DNA of 64,000 nt, taken from FW021-bin31 sp964478125. Its GTDB lineage: Bacteria; Bacteroidota; Bacteroidia; Chitinophagales; Chitinophagaceae. The notes beneath the pieces were generated by a model. It worked only from the letters and a program-made list of their open reading frames with translations. It made no database searches and had not been told where the DNA came from. How positions within the stretch are numbered: position 1 is the stretch's first letter; the number at the start of each line of letters is the position of its first letter. Shown here piece by piece: positions 8,319 through 17,475 of the stretch. The DNA lies in assembly GCA_964478125.1 (NCBI GenBank), contig CAYZGR010000004.1:1-64000 (forward strand). The letters run 5' to 3'. The translations under genes and the position numbers were made by a program.

Positions 8319-10751
8319 ATGATCTATATAAGAAAGTTTGGTATCCTCTTGTTTTTTGGTATAGGTATGCCATGCATTTTATTTGCTCAATTTGTTGATT
8401 TTTCTAAGTCAAAAGTGTACCTGCCTGAAGAATCGAATGAGCTTTTGCAAGAAGTTGCAAAAGTGTTTAAAGAAGAAATTGTAAAGCATTGTCATATTAC
8501 TTTACCTGCCGGTCAGAGTAACCTGTCGGAAAGGCAATCACTTTTTGTCATAGCTACGGAAAAACAGGTTACTTCCTTTCCCGCCGAATGGCGTATCGCG
8601 ATAAATCGGCTTTTATCTACCGGGAAAGATGGATTTAAAATAACCTGTTTGAAGGATAAAAAGACATTATTAATCGTGGGACATGAAGAACGGGGCGCTT
8701 TGTATGGCATAGGATATGCACTGCGTAAGATGGAATTGCGTGATGGTCAAATTAGGGTCCCCGAAAATCTAAATATTTCTTCCACCCCTAAAAAATCTAT
8801 TCGCGGAGACCAATTGGGTTATCGCCCGAAGACGAATGCTTATGACGCTTGGAGTATCGAGCAGTTTGATCATTATATCCGCGACCTGGCTCTTTTCGGG
8901 GCCAATAGTATAGAAATTATGCCGCCCCGTACGGATGATGCCTTTAGCAATGAGCACATGAAACTTCCTGCTATAGAGATGATTGTGGAACAGTCCCGGA
9001 TATGTGAGAAATATGGGTTGGACGTTTGGATGTGGTATCCGAATATGGGAAGCGATTATGTCGATCCGGATTCTATCCAGGAGGAATTAGATGAGCGTGC
9101 CAGGATTTTCAGCAAAATACCCAAACTGGATAACTTGTTTATACCGGGAGGAGATCCGGGTAACCTGAAACCTGTCGCATTATTTAACTGGCTAAAAAAA
9201 GTGGTAGTGGTATTGCACAGGTATCATCCCCATGCCAAAATATGGGTCTCCCCGCAAGTTTTTAAGCCTACGGCGCAGTGGTATGATAAGTTTTATCAAG
9301 AGGTTAATAAAGGTTATTCCTGGTTGGGAGGAGTGGTATATGGCCCGTGGATTAAGGAGCCTATACGGGTGGTAAGGCAACGCGTAAGAAAGGATTTACC
9401 CTTACGGCGTTATCCGGATATTACACACAGCCTGATGTGTCAATATCCTGTGCCTGAATGGGATCTGGCGTATGCTATGACCTTGGGAAGAGAATGTTAT
9501 AACCCCCGTCCCTTTGATGAAAAGCATATTCAAAATGTATATGAAAAATATGCCGATGGAAGTATTTGTTACTCGGAAGGGATTAATGATGATGTAAACA
9601 AATTTGTATGGTTGGGACAAAATTGGGACCCTTCCACTCCGGTGATGGAGACGCTTTATGATTATGCAAGATTATTCATAGGGCCTGATTATACTGAATC
9701 TGTTGCAAACGGTATTGTCGCGTTGGAAGATAATTTTAAAGGTCCATTATTGACAAATACCGGCGTTCAAAAGACCTTACATGAATGGCAGGATATGGAG
9801 AGAATGGCTTCTCAGGAAGTGTTGCGTAATTACCGCTTTCAGATGTGTTTGCTTCGGGCTTATTATGATGCATACATACAAAATCGTCTTTTGTACGAAA
9901 CAGGATTGGAGCATAAAGCTAAAAATTTACTGGAGATGTCCGGTGATAAAGGATCCTTGGAAGCGCTTCAACAGGCAAGAACGGTTTTGCTGAAAGCGTA
10001 CGATCATCGGGTTTGTCCCGATCTTCGCCAACGTTGTTTGGCTTTGAGTGATTCAGTATACCTTAGTATTGGATCTCAACTGACCGAGAAAGAGCCACAA
10101 GCTGCTAAAGCGGGAAGAGGTAATTTCATAGATCGTATTGACCTGCCCTTAAACGACTCCAAATGGCTTTTAGCAACCATTGGTAACATAACTAAAATAC
10201 GGGATGAGAATGAAAGGCTGAAAGCCATCCATAAGGCCTTATCCCGCGAAGACCCGGGTCCGGGTGGGTTTTATCGTGATTTGGGTGCGCTGTATCACCC
10301 TTGGGGGCATGTGGTTCGACAGAAGACATGGGCCGAGGATCCGGGAGGTTTAGAAACCCCCTTTATAGATTTTGGAGCTAATCTCCAGGGAGAGGATGAG
10401 TGGGTAGATGTTTTACCTGTTGGTTTTGACCATCGGGCTATCCCTCATGCGTGGGTGACTACGATTACTACAGCATATAATACTCCTTTTAAGATGCATT
10501 ATAACCATCTTGACCCTAACAGTAATTATGTTATTCGAATAACTTATGCAGGTAGATTTGATTCACATATAAAACTTGTTGCAGATCGCATATATCTTAT
10601 TCATGATTATATTACAGTAGGAGAAAAACCAATCTATGAATTCTTAATTCCTAAAGCGGCTTACGCTGATGGAGAGATTGATTTAACCTGGAGCTGTTTG
10701 CAGGGAGAGAGAGGAACACAAGTATCGGAAGTTTGGATTATAAAAAGGTAA
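8319..10751 (+). CDS. GH67-like exported glycoside hydrolase, paralogue 2
   Basis: 810 aa with signal peptide MIYIRKFGILLFFGIGMPCILFAQ. It follows paralogue 1 by 31 bp, so the two are co-transcribed. Domain order is the same: N-terminal domain ending in ERGALYGIGYALRKM, barrel region starting RGDQLGYRPKTNAYDAW, then MPPRTDD, DVWMWYPNMGS, IPGGDPGNLKP, KIWVSPQVFKP, RYPDITHS and ICYSEGINDDVNKFVW. A helical segment and a C-terminal beta domain (YVIRITYAGRFDSHIKLVAD) follow. It is much closer to the protein at 35340 than to paralogue 1. The conserved acidic residues (E of YSEG, DD of NDDVN, D of PGGDPG) are catalytic or metal-site candidates, but this is inference. Confidence 0.62.
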   Translation: MIYIRKFGILLFFGIGMPCILFAQFVDFSKSKVYLPEESNELLQEVAKVFKEEIVKHCHITLPAGQSNLSERQSLFVIATEKQVTSFPAEWRIAINRLLSTGKDGFKITCLKDKKTLLIVGHEERGALYGIGYALRKMELRDGQIRVPENLNISSTPKKSIRGDQLGYRPKTNAYDAWSIEQFDHYIRDLALFGANSIEIMPPRTDDAFSNEHMKLPAIEMIVEQSRICEKYGLDVWMWYPNMGSDYVDPDSIQEELDERARIFSKIPKLDNLFIPGGDPGNLKPVALFNWLKKVVVVLHRYHPHAKIWVSPQVFKPTAQWYDKFYQEVNKGYSWLGGVVYGPWIKEPIRVVRQRVRKDLPLRRYPDITHSLMCQYPVPEWDLAYAMTLGRECYNPRPFDEKHIQNVYEKYADGSICYSEGINDDVNKFVWLGQNWDPSTPVMETLYDYARLFIGPDYTESVANGIVALEDNFKGPLLTNTGVQKTLHEWQDMERMASQEVLRNYRFQMCLLRAYYDAYIQNRLLYETGLEHKAKNLLEMSGDKGSLEALQQARTVLLKAYDHRVCPDLRQRCLALSDSVYLSIGSQLTEKEPQAAKAGRGNFIDRIDLPLNDSKWLLATIGNITKIRDENERLKAIHKALSREDPGPGGFYRDLGALYHPWGHVVRQKTWAEDPGGLETPFIDFGANLQGEDEWVDVLPVGFDHRAIPHAWVTTITTAYNTPFKMHYNHLDPNSNYVIRITYAGRFDSHIKLVADRIYLIHDYITVGEKPIYEFLIPKAAYADGEIDLTWSCLQGERGTQVSEVWIIKR

Positions 10752-10841
10752 TAATTTAAAAAAAGTTAATAAACATAAAAGGCTACAGAGTTATCAAAAA
10801 AGTATAATCCTTTAGGGTTTTATTAAGCCATCTTTACACCA

Positions 10842-12320
10842 ATGAACCGTATTATGGTTCCAAAATTGTTTAAACCCTTACTTATGATTAGGATGATACG
10901 TATGTCTCATAAGGTATTATGTGTGGCGGGTATATGTTCCCTTTTACTCCTTTTATTTTCTTTTTCGGTTTTCTCTCAAACCTTTGTTGATCCCTATGTC
11001 CCTTCTTCCAGGCCGGACCGTATAAATCTTACGGTTACTGAAGACCCTTCTACTTCTGTAGCCGTGACCTGGCGAACAGATACTTCCGTAAAGATTGCAA
11101 GTGCCGAAATAGTCCCTTCCGATGGTAATCCTTTATCGGTCAATAATGCAGATCGCGTTACGGCTGTTACTGAAACACTGGTTTCCAAAAGAGGGTATTA
11201 CAAAGATTTAAGATGGAAAGGTGTAGCAGCCAATTACCATTCAGTGGTATTTAAAGGCCTAAGGCCCAATACATTGTATAGTTATAGGGTCGGAAGCGAC
11301 GATTATTGGAGTGAATGGTTTCAATTTAAAACGGCGGGAACAATTGGGGATGAGATTTCATTCTTGTATTTTGGGGATGCTCAGACCGGTCTGAGGAGCA
11401 TGTGGGCAAAGGTGATCAGAAAGGCTTATGCCGAGGCGCCCCATGCCCGGTTAATGATATATGCAGGTGATATTGTTAACAGGGGAAATCGCGATGAAGA
11501 GTGGGGGGAATTTTTTGAAGCGGGTTCATTTATTCTTGCCACTATCCCCAATATGCCTTCTCCGGGTAACCATGATTACGGGCGGGAAAATACGGCTTTA
11601 CAGCTATCCTCTTTTTGGCGCCCCCAGTTTACTTTGCCCGAGAATGGGCCTGAAGGATTAAAAGAAACCTGCTATTATACTGACATCCAAAACGTTCGAT
11701 TTATCTCCCTGAATTCTTATGTAGTGGAAGATATGATACAGGATATGCCTGAAGAAGCAGATAAAGACAGCATACAGAGGGAATCCGATAAATATATAAA
11801 GAAGCAACAGGTATGGCTAAATAAGGTGTTGGGAAACAATCCCAATAAATGGACGGTTGTTGTTTTTCATCACCCGATATTTTCTCCCAAAGGTACCCGT
11901 GATAATAAGTGGATGCGGGAAGCATTTAAGCCTATTTTTGATAAATATAAAGTGGATTTGGTATTGCAGGGGCATGATCATACTTATGCCAGGGGAATGG
12001 GAAAAATTCCTATGAAAGATAAAGAGACAAGGTCGGCAACCATGTATGTCGTATCTGTAAGTGGCCCTAAGATGACAGAACATGCTGTAGAAAAAAAATT
12101 CTGGATGGATAAATCCGCTATTTATACCCAGTTATATCAGGTCGTAACCATCAAAAATAACAGGTTGGCATTCAGAACCTATACTTCTGCCGGAGCGTTA
12201 TTTGATGCATTTGACTTGATTAAGCATAAAGGAAGGATCAACCAACTGGTAAATAGAGAAACCGACATTTCCGGAGATAGAGGGAATGTAATTTTAAATT
12301 CAAGCACCTTCATAAATTGA
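10842..12320 (+). CDS. purple acid phosphatase-like metallophosphoesterase
   Basis: 492 aa from the first ATG. A later ATG at 10902 (MSHKVLC...) is an equally good start, because an AGGA sits 9 nt upstream of it and it begins the signal peptide that ends at VFSQ. After the signal comes an N-terminal fibronectin-like domain (INLTVTEDPSTSVAVTWRTD), then the metallophosphoesterase domain with all family motifs: YFGDAQTG, YAGDIVNRG, GNHDYG, VVFHHPIFS and GHDHTYARG. Purple acid phosphatases hydrolyse phosphomonoesters and some phosphodiesters with a two-metal centre. The gap to the GH67-like gene is 90 bp, and it is followed almost directly by a second phosphatase. It probably removes phosphate from substrate fragments outside the cytoplasm. 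Confidence 0.9.
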   Translation: MNRIMVPKLFKPLLMIRMIRMSHKVLCVAGICSLLLLLFSFSVFSQTFVDPYVPSSRPDRINLTVTEDPSTSVAVTWRTDTSVKIASAEIVPSDGNPLSVNNADRVTAVTETLVSKRGYYKDLRWKGVAANYHSVVFKGLRPNTLYSYRVGSDDYWSEWFQFKTAGTIGDEISFLYFGDAQTGLRSMWAKVIRKAYAEAPHARLMIYAGDIVNRGNRDEEWGEFFEAGSFILATIPNMPSPGNHDYGRENTALQLSSFWRPQFTLPENGPEGLKETCYYTDIQNVRFISLNSYVVEDMIQDMPEEADKDSIQRESDKYIKKQQVWLNKVLGNNPNKWTVVVFHHPIFSPKGTRDNKWMREAFKPIFDKYKVDLVLQGHDHTYARGMGKIPMKDKETRSATMYVVSVSGPKMTEHAVEKKFWMDKSAIYTQLYQVVTIKNNRLAFRTYTSAGALFDAFDLIKHKGRINQLVNRETDISGDRGNVILNSSTFIN

Positions 12321-12325
12321 TAAAC

Positions 12326-13948
12326 ATGTTTTCTAAGTTAAATTTTACTACTCTGATTATTGCAGGCTTGTTGTTTTTAGTAGGCGCCTGCCGGAATACT
12401 TCCCGAATTTCAATTGAAGAGAAACCCAGGATTGTTATAGGATTAATGGTGGATCAGATGCGTTGGGATTATCTGTATAAATATAGGAACAGGTATGGCG
12501 AGGGAGGATTTAAAAGGTTGTTGAGAGAAGGCTTTAGTTGTGAAAATACTTTTATCAGGCATGCACATACAACGACGGCTTGTGGTCACTCATCAGTTTA
12601 TACAGGATCTGTTCCTGCTATTAATGGGATTGTTGGGAACTCCTGGTATGATCGCAGTTGGGGACGGGTGATTTCTAACGTGGAGGATACGCTTGTAAAG
12701 ATGGTGGGAACCGAGTCCCGGGAAGGCCGGTCTCCCCGTAATTTACTGACGACAACGATCGGAGACGAGCTGAGGATTGCAACGCATTATCAAAGTAAAG
12801 TAATCGGTGTTGCTATAAAGGACCGGGCAGCCATTTTACCGGCGGGCCATACCGCCAATGGGGCCTTTTGGTGGGACGATGGTAAGTTTACCACCAGTAC
12901 TTATTATATGGATACTTTACCGCACTGGGTACGCCAATTCAATAAAACCAACTGGAAGGACTCCCTGATGCCCGAAGGATGGAAAACATTGTATCCGATG
13001 GAAACTTACAAGCTAAGCGAAAAGGATAATGTGGATTATGAAACAAATTATAGTGGCGAAGATCGACCCGTTTTTCCACATACTAAAGCCTCCATTGGCG
13101 CTACTCCTTTTGGTAACTTTCTCACACTTGAGTTTGCAAAGGCCGCTATTGAAGGAGCTCAATTGGGAGAAGGAGAATTCACTGATTTATTAGCAGTTAG
13201 CCTTTCCAGCCCTGATAAAATCGGGCATCGCTTTGGCCCTAATTCGGTTGAGATAGAAGACAACTATCTCAGATTGGATAAAGACTTAGCTGCTTTTTTT
13301 GATTATCTGGATAAACGTTTTGGGAAAAACGGGTATCTTTTTTTCCTTACGGCTGATCATGGCGCGAATCATTCTCCCGGCTACTTAATGAAACATAAGA
13401 TCCCTTCCGGAGCCGTGCCGGATGAGGAGATAATGAAAAGAGTAGAAATAGCAGTAAAAGAAAAATACGGCCACGCCGATCTTATCCGCTCCCTGACAAA
13501 TGGCCAGGTTTACCTCAATTATCAAACATTGAAAAAAGTGGGACTCAATAAACAGGAAGTTGCCTCTTTTGTGGCTGAACAATTGAAGAAAGAACCTGCA
13601 ATTGCCAACGCCTTCCCAAGTATGTCCATAAGTACTACAACGCTGCCGGACCGGGTTAAATCCATGTTTGCTAATACCGTTTATCCCAAGCGTGCAGGTG
13701 ATGTCCTGATTATGCGCTCGGCAGGCTGGAAGTACGGTTCAATTAAAGGGACGGCACATGGAGACTGGTATCCTTATGATGCACACATTCCTTTGGTCTG
13801 GATGGGGCATGGTATTCAACAGGGAAAGACACACAGGGATATAGGCATGACGGATATTGCTCCTACGATCGCGGCCATGCTAAATATTCAAATGCCCAGC
13901 GGAACCATTGGCGAAGTTATTACAGAAATAACGGATGATAAAGAGTAA
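12326..13948 (+). CDS. PafA-like alkaline phosphatase superfamily lipoprotein
   Basis: 540 aa from the ATG at 12326, 5 bp after the preceding stop; an in-frame TTG at 12317 is less likely. The N-terminus is a lipoprotein signal (LLFLVGAC). The core has the alkaline-phosphatase-superfamily metal motif VIGLMVDQMRWDY, the nucleophile region HTTTACGHSS with a Thr as in PafA, LTADHGANHSPGY for the second metal site, and a late KGTAHGDWYPYD. Relatives are broad-specificity phosphomonoesterases. It forms a tandem with the purple acid phosphatase, giving two unrelated phosphatase folds in one operon of a glycan locus. Confidence 0.88.
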   Translation: MFSKLNFTTLIIAGLLFLVGACRNTSRISIEEKPRIVIGLMVDQMRWDYLYKYRNRYGEGGFKRLLREGFSCENTFIRHAHTTTACGHSSVYTGSVPAINGIVGNSWYDRSWGRVISNVEDTLVKMVGTESREGRSPRNLLTTTIGDELRIATHYQSKVIGVAIKDRAAILPAGHTANGAFWWDDGKFTTSTYYMDTLPHWVRQFNKTNWKDSLMPEGWKTLYPMETYKLSEKDNVDYETNYSGEDRPVFPHTKASIGATPFGNFLTLEFAKAAIEGAQLGEGEFTDLLAVSLSSPDKIGHRFGPNSVEIEDNYLRLDKDLAAFFDYLDKRFGKNGYLFFLTADHGANHSPGYLMKHKIPSGAVPDEEIMKRVEIAVKEKYGHADLIRSLTNGQVYLNYQTLKKVGLNKQEVASFVAEQLKKEPAIANAFPSMSISTTTLPDRVKSMFANTVYPKRAGDVLIMRSAGWKYGSIKGTAHGDWYPYDAHIPLVWMGHGIQQGKTHRDIGMTDIAPTIAAMLNIQMPSGTIGEVITEITDDKE

Positions 13949-14050
13949 GGGTATAGTCTTTTAAGGCAAACACCTGATCCATACCTTCATTACAAAAAGA
14001 CATCGTATCAGATTTAAGTATTAATTAAATTCGGTATAGGTGATCAATTC

Positions 14051-14094
14051 ATCAAAATCGTTGAATGGCCTTGTGGTTAATCATAATATTTTTG
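14051..14094 (+). promoter_or_regulatory. locus operator S2 plus -7 box
   Basis: ATCAAAATCGTTGA (14051-14064) matches the element at 11 of 14 positions. It is followed by exactly 22 nt and TATTTTTG (14087-14094), a perfect -7 box. Transcription would begin near 14100 and run into SusC pair 1. Confidence 0.6.
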
Positions 14095-14172
14095 TCTCTG
14101 TGAAAAAAATAGGGTAAACTCAAATACTTTCTCTCCCTATTATTAAAATAGTAGTTTTAAAATAATAAATCA

Positions 14173-17100
14173 GTGAAAAGTATAATTATTTCAAAAATGG
14201 CATTTTTTGTCTTCCTGCTTGCTATGGAGGCATTATGCCTTTCCGCCGGCGCCCAAACTTTGATTCAAGGTAAAGTTTCTTCTTCAGACGGGGCGCCTCT
14301 GGTAGGGGCGACTGTAGCCCTTAAAGGAAGTAATAAAGGAACTGTTACAGATGCAGAGGGGAGTTTTTCCCTTAGTGCCGCTATTGGGGATAAACTAACG
14401 GTCAGTTATATTGGTTTCCAATCGAAAGAGGTTGTTATTAGTAGCAAATATATCCTCATCAGCCTTAGCCCTGCCGGGAAGACGTTAAACAGCGTGGTTG
14501 TTACTGCATTAGGGATCAATAGAGAAAAAAGATCTCTGGGATATTCTGTTGGAGAGGTTAAAGGGGATGAATTAAGCAAGGTACCGCATGAGAGCGCGGT
14601 GGATGCCTTAGCGGGAAAAGTGGCCGGACTTAGGATCAGCAATACCTCAAATACACTAAGTAGTGTTCCCCAGGTCGTTATAAGAGGGGCTAAGTCATTG
14701 TCAGGTAATGACGCTCCGCTTATAATTATCGATGGAATTCCAACGGGTAATGATGCGGGGGTATTAGCAGATTTAAATCCGGATAATATAGCCAGTGTTT
14801 CTGTATTAAAGGGCCCCAGTGCAGCAGCGCTTTACGGATCCCGGGCGGGGAACGGGGTGTTGCTGGTTACCACAAAAGACGGGAAGGGACAAAAAGGGAT
14901 AGGCGTATCGGTAAATTCCTCTTATACTTCTAAGGTACCCTATAGCTTCATCCCCCTGCAACAGGAATTTGCAGGAGGAATAAACGGATTGTTTGATCCG
15001 AATGCGGATCAACAACGATGGGGCCCTGCTATGGGCACCCTGGCGGTATTGCCGAATTCTGATGGGCAAAAAGTCCCATTAAAAGGCCATCCTAATAACA
15101 TGAAAGACTTCTTTAATGTAGGCCATACCTTCCAGAATGACGTAAGCGTCTATGGAGCAAATGACCGGGGTAGTTTTAACTTATCATTGTCAGATACGAG
15201 GGCCAAAGGCACCTATCCTGGTACAGAATTGAGAAAAGATGCGGTTGCCTTATCTGCCTCACATGATATTACCCGAACATTCAGAGTGAGCGCCCATGCT
15301 CATTTACTGACCTCTGGATCTGATAATTCCCGCGCCCCGTCTTCCACCAATAAGGATTTTTATTCTCTTACTTATTTTCCTAATTGGCTGGATATTAATG
15401 ACTGGAAAGATTATTGGTCCGAGGAAGGAATACAGCAAAATGTATGGAGCTCACGGTTTGATAATCCCTGGTTTGACGCCTATGTAAACCTGCGCAAATT
15501 TAAGCGGTTCAGGGCTTATGGGAATATTAAATTTGATTGGGACATCAGTAAAGATTTTAGTCTTATGGCAAGGGCATCTACTTTTAATGATAATTATACC
15601 TTATCCCGCCAGTATGGTAAATCAGATCTGCATTATCCCAATGGAAGATATCTTTATCAGTCAACCTATACGAATGAGTTAAATACAGACTTTCTTTTAA
15701 CCTATAAAAAACAGGTTGGCGACTTTTCTATTGATGCTTCGGGAGGAGGGAATTTACTTTTTCAAAATACCAACGGGTCTGTCATGTTCGGTGATAAATT
15801 GGTTTTACCGGGCCTGTATACCGCCAGCAATATTGATAGGTCCGCGGTTACTTACCGTAGCGCTTTTACTAAGAAAAGAATTAACAGTCTTTACGGGACG
15901 GCTTCGTTCAATTATAAGGATGAAATTTATCTGGATTTGACAGCCCGGAACGACTGGTCCAGTACGCTTCCCGTAAATAACCGCTCTTATTTTTATCCAT
16001 CTGCATCATTAAGCTTCATCTTATCCGATATATTACACCTTCCCGACTTTATTTCACTATTGAAGTTGAGGGGCGGTTGGGCCAGTGTAGGTAAAGATAC
16101 GAAGCCTTATCAGCTAGATCAATATATGGATAAGTCGAATTGGGGCAACCAGGTCACTTACTCGCTTCCCAATACGATGGCCAACACCACTCTGGAGCCC
16201 GAAAAAGTGGTTTCAAAAGAAGTAGGTATAGATGTGAATCTGTTTAAAGATAGAATTAGTTTTAACGGGACCTATTATCAGATAGAAGACCGGAACCAGA
16301 TTATGGGGGTAAGCACGCCCGCATTGACCGGCTTTCTTCAGGCCAGTGTAAATGCAGGTGTTGTTCGAAATCAGGGAGTAGAACTTGTTTTGCATGGTAT
16401 ACCGGTAAAGACAAATACTATCAGATGGGATGTGAACTTTGAATTTACTAAAAATCACAGTACGCTTGTTAAGTTGCCGGAAGGAGTAGATGTATTCCAA
16501 TTTTGGGAAAATACGCAGGTATTTGATCAGACAACCCTGAACGGTACAATTGGCGACTTATGGGGAAATGATGTGGTTCGTGTGAAAGAAGGACCGTACA
16601 AAGGATGGCCGCTTCTTAATAGTAACGGTTATTTGCAGCGGGATCCGAATTTGAAAAAGATGGGAAACGTCAATGCCAAGTTTATCCTGGGGTTCCAGTC
16701 TTCTGTCTCTATCAGGCGATTTACGATATCGGCAAATTTCACCTGGCGTAACGGCGGAGATTATTATTCGAAGACCATGTTGCGTTTATCACGCGGGGGC
16801 AGGCAGGAGTCCTGGTATAAAGGTCCGGGTTCCAGCACCTTTACGGGTATATTGAGCGCCAAATCATTCGATGGCTCCCACGAGCAATTAGCAGCGGAGA
16901 TTAAAAATAATCCTGGGAAATATAATGGCATGAACGGCGCCGTATGGGTCGGCGGGAGAACCCAAGAGCTTGGCGGCTTTCCTTTAGCATCCAGTAACAT
17001 TGATAACGGTGCTTTTTTCCCTGGAGTGCGTAGTGACGGACAGGGGGGATATATAGAAAATTTTGGCGGCCCTCAAACAAAATATTTCAGGACGGGACTT

Positions 17101-17448
17101 ATTGTTGACCCGGGCGCCGGGTGGTGGAGCCAGGGAGTACAAACATGGATTTATGACGCTTCCTTCATCAAATTAAGAGAACTCTCTATTGCATATAGTT
17201 TCCCGAAAAGTATAGCTGAAAGTATTAAAGCGCAGGATTTATCCTTATCTCTTTTCATGAGAAACCTGATCGTTTGGACAAAGGCGAAAAATCATATAGA
17301 CCCTGAAATGGCTTATACTCCTGATAATCTGTCATATGAGACCTCTGATGACACGGGCACCCAAAATTTCTTCCGGGAAGGAGAAGATGATAATTCACAT
17401 TTCCCATGGACGGTGGTGACCGGATTGAGATTAAGTCTTCGGTTCTAA
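14173..17448 (+). CDS. SusC/RagA-family TonB-dependent outer-membrane receptor, pair 1
   Basis: 1091 aa if the GTG at 14173 is used; the ATG at 14197 would remove eight residues and still leave a signal peptide ending at SAGAQ. Then comes a carboxypeptidase-regulatory-like domain (IQGKVSSSDGAPLVGATVALKG), the plug with QVVIRGAKSLSGNDAPLIIIDGIP and SVLKGPSAAALYGSRAGNGV, and a 22-strand-type barrel containing DLTARNDWSSTLPVNNRSYFYP. It imports oligomers across the outer membrane using TonB energy. The SusD partner starts 28 bp downstream. Operator S2 lies just upstream, so this pair is predicted to be co-regulated with pair 2 at 30238. Confidence 0.96.
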   Translation: MKSIIISKMAFFVFLLAMEALCLSAGAQTLIQGKVSSSDGAPLVGATVALKGSNKGTVTDAEGSFSLSAAIGDKLTVSYIGFQSKEVVISSKYILISLSPAGKTLNSVVVTALGINREKRSLGYSVGEVKGDELSKVPHESAVDALAGKVAGLRISNTSNTLSSVPQVVIRGAKSLSGNDAPLIIIDGIPTGNDAGVLADLNPDNIASVSVLKGPSAAALYGSRAGNGVLLVTTKDGKGQKGIGVSVNSSYTSKVPYSFIPLQQEFAGGINGLFDPNADQQRWGPAMGTLAVLPNSDGQKVPLKGHPNNMKDFFNVGHTFQNDVSVYGANDRGSFNLSLSDTRAKGTYPGTELRKDAVALSASHDITRTFRVSAHAHLLTSGSDNSRAPSSTNKDFYSLTYFPNWLDINDWKDYWSEEGIQQNVWSSRFDNPWFDAYVNLRKFKRFRAYGNIKFDWDISKDFSLMARASTFNDNYTLSRQYGKSDLHYPNGRYLYQSTYTNELNTDFLLTYKKQVGDFSIDASGGGNLLFQNTNGSVMFGDKLVLPGLYTASNIDRSAVTYRSAFTKKRINSLYGTASFNYKDEIYLDLTARNDWSSTLPVNNRSYFYPSASLSFILSDILHLPDFISLLKLRGGWASVGKDTKPYQLDQYMDKSNWGNQVTYSLPNTMANTTLEPEKVVSKEVGIDVNLFKDRISFNGTYYQIEDRNQIMGVSTPALTGFLQASVNAGVVRNQGVELVLHGIPVKTNTIRWDVNFEFTKNHSTLVKLPEGVDVFQFWENTQVFDQTTLNGTIGDLWGNDVVRVKEGPYKGWPLLNSNGYLQRDPNLKKMGNVNAKFILGFQSSVSIRRFTISANFTWRNGGDYYSKTMLRLSRGGRQESWYKGPGSSTFTGILSAKSFDGSHEQLAAEIKNNPGKYNGMNGAVWVGGRTQELGGFPLASSNIDNGAFFPGVRSDGQGGYIENFGGPQTKYFRTGLIVDPGAGWWSQGVQTWIYDASFIKLRELSIAYSFPKSIAESIKAQDLSLSLFMRNLIVWTKAKNHIDPEMAYTPDNLSYETSDDTGTQNFFREGEDDNSHFPWTVVTGLRLSLRF

Positions 17449-17475
17449 TTATCTAAAAAATAAAAATACTTTCAA

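Noticed and set aside
10793..10806. Operator-like ATCAAAAAAGTATA before the purple acid phosphatase
   Set aside because: 10 of 14 matches and 22 nt to CATCTTTA, which misses the -7 consensus at two positions. The predicted start would fall on the first ATG, so it is only plausible if translation begins at 10902.
12317..12325. TTG start giving a three-residue longer PafA-like protein
   Set aside because: The ATG at 12326 begins the lipoprotein signal directly; the TTG overlaps the previous stop region and adds nothing.
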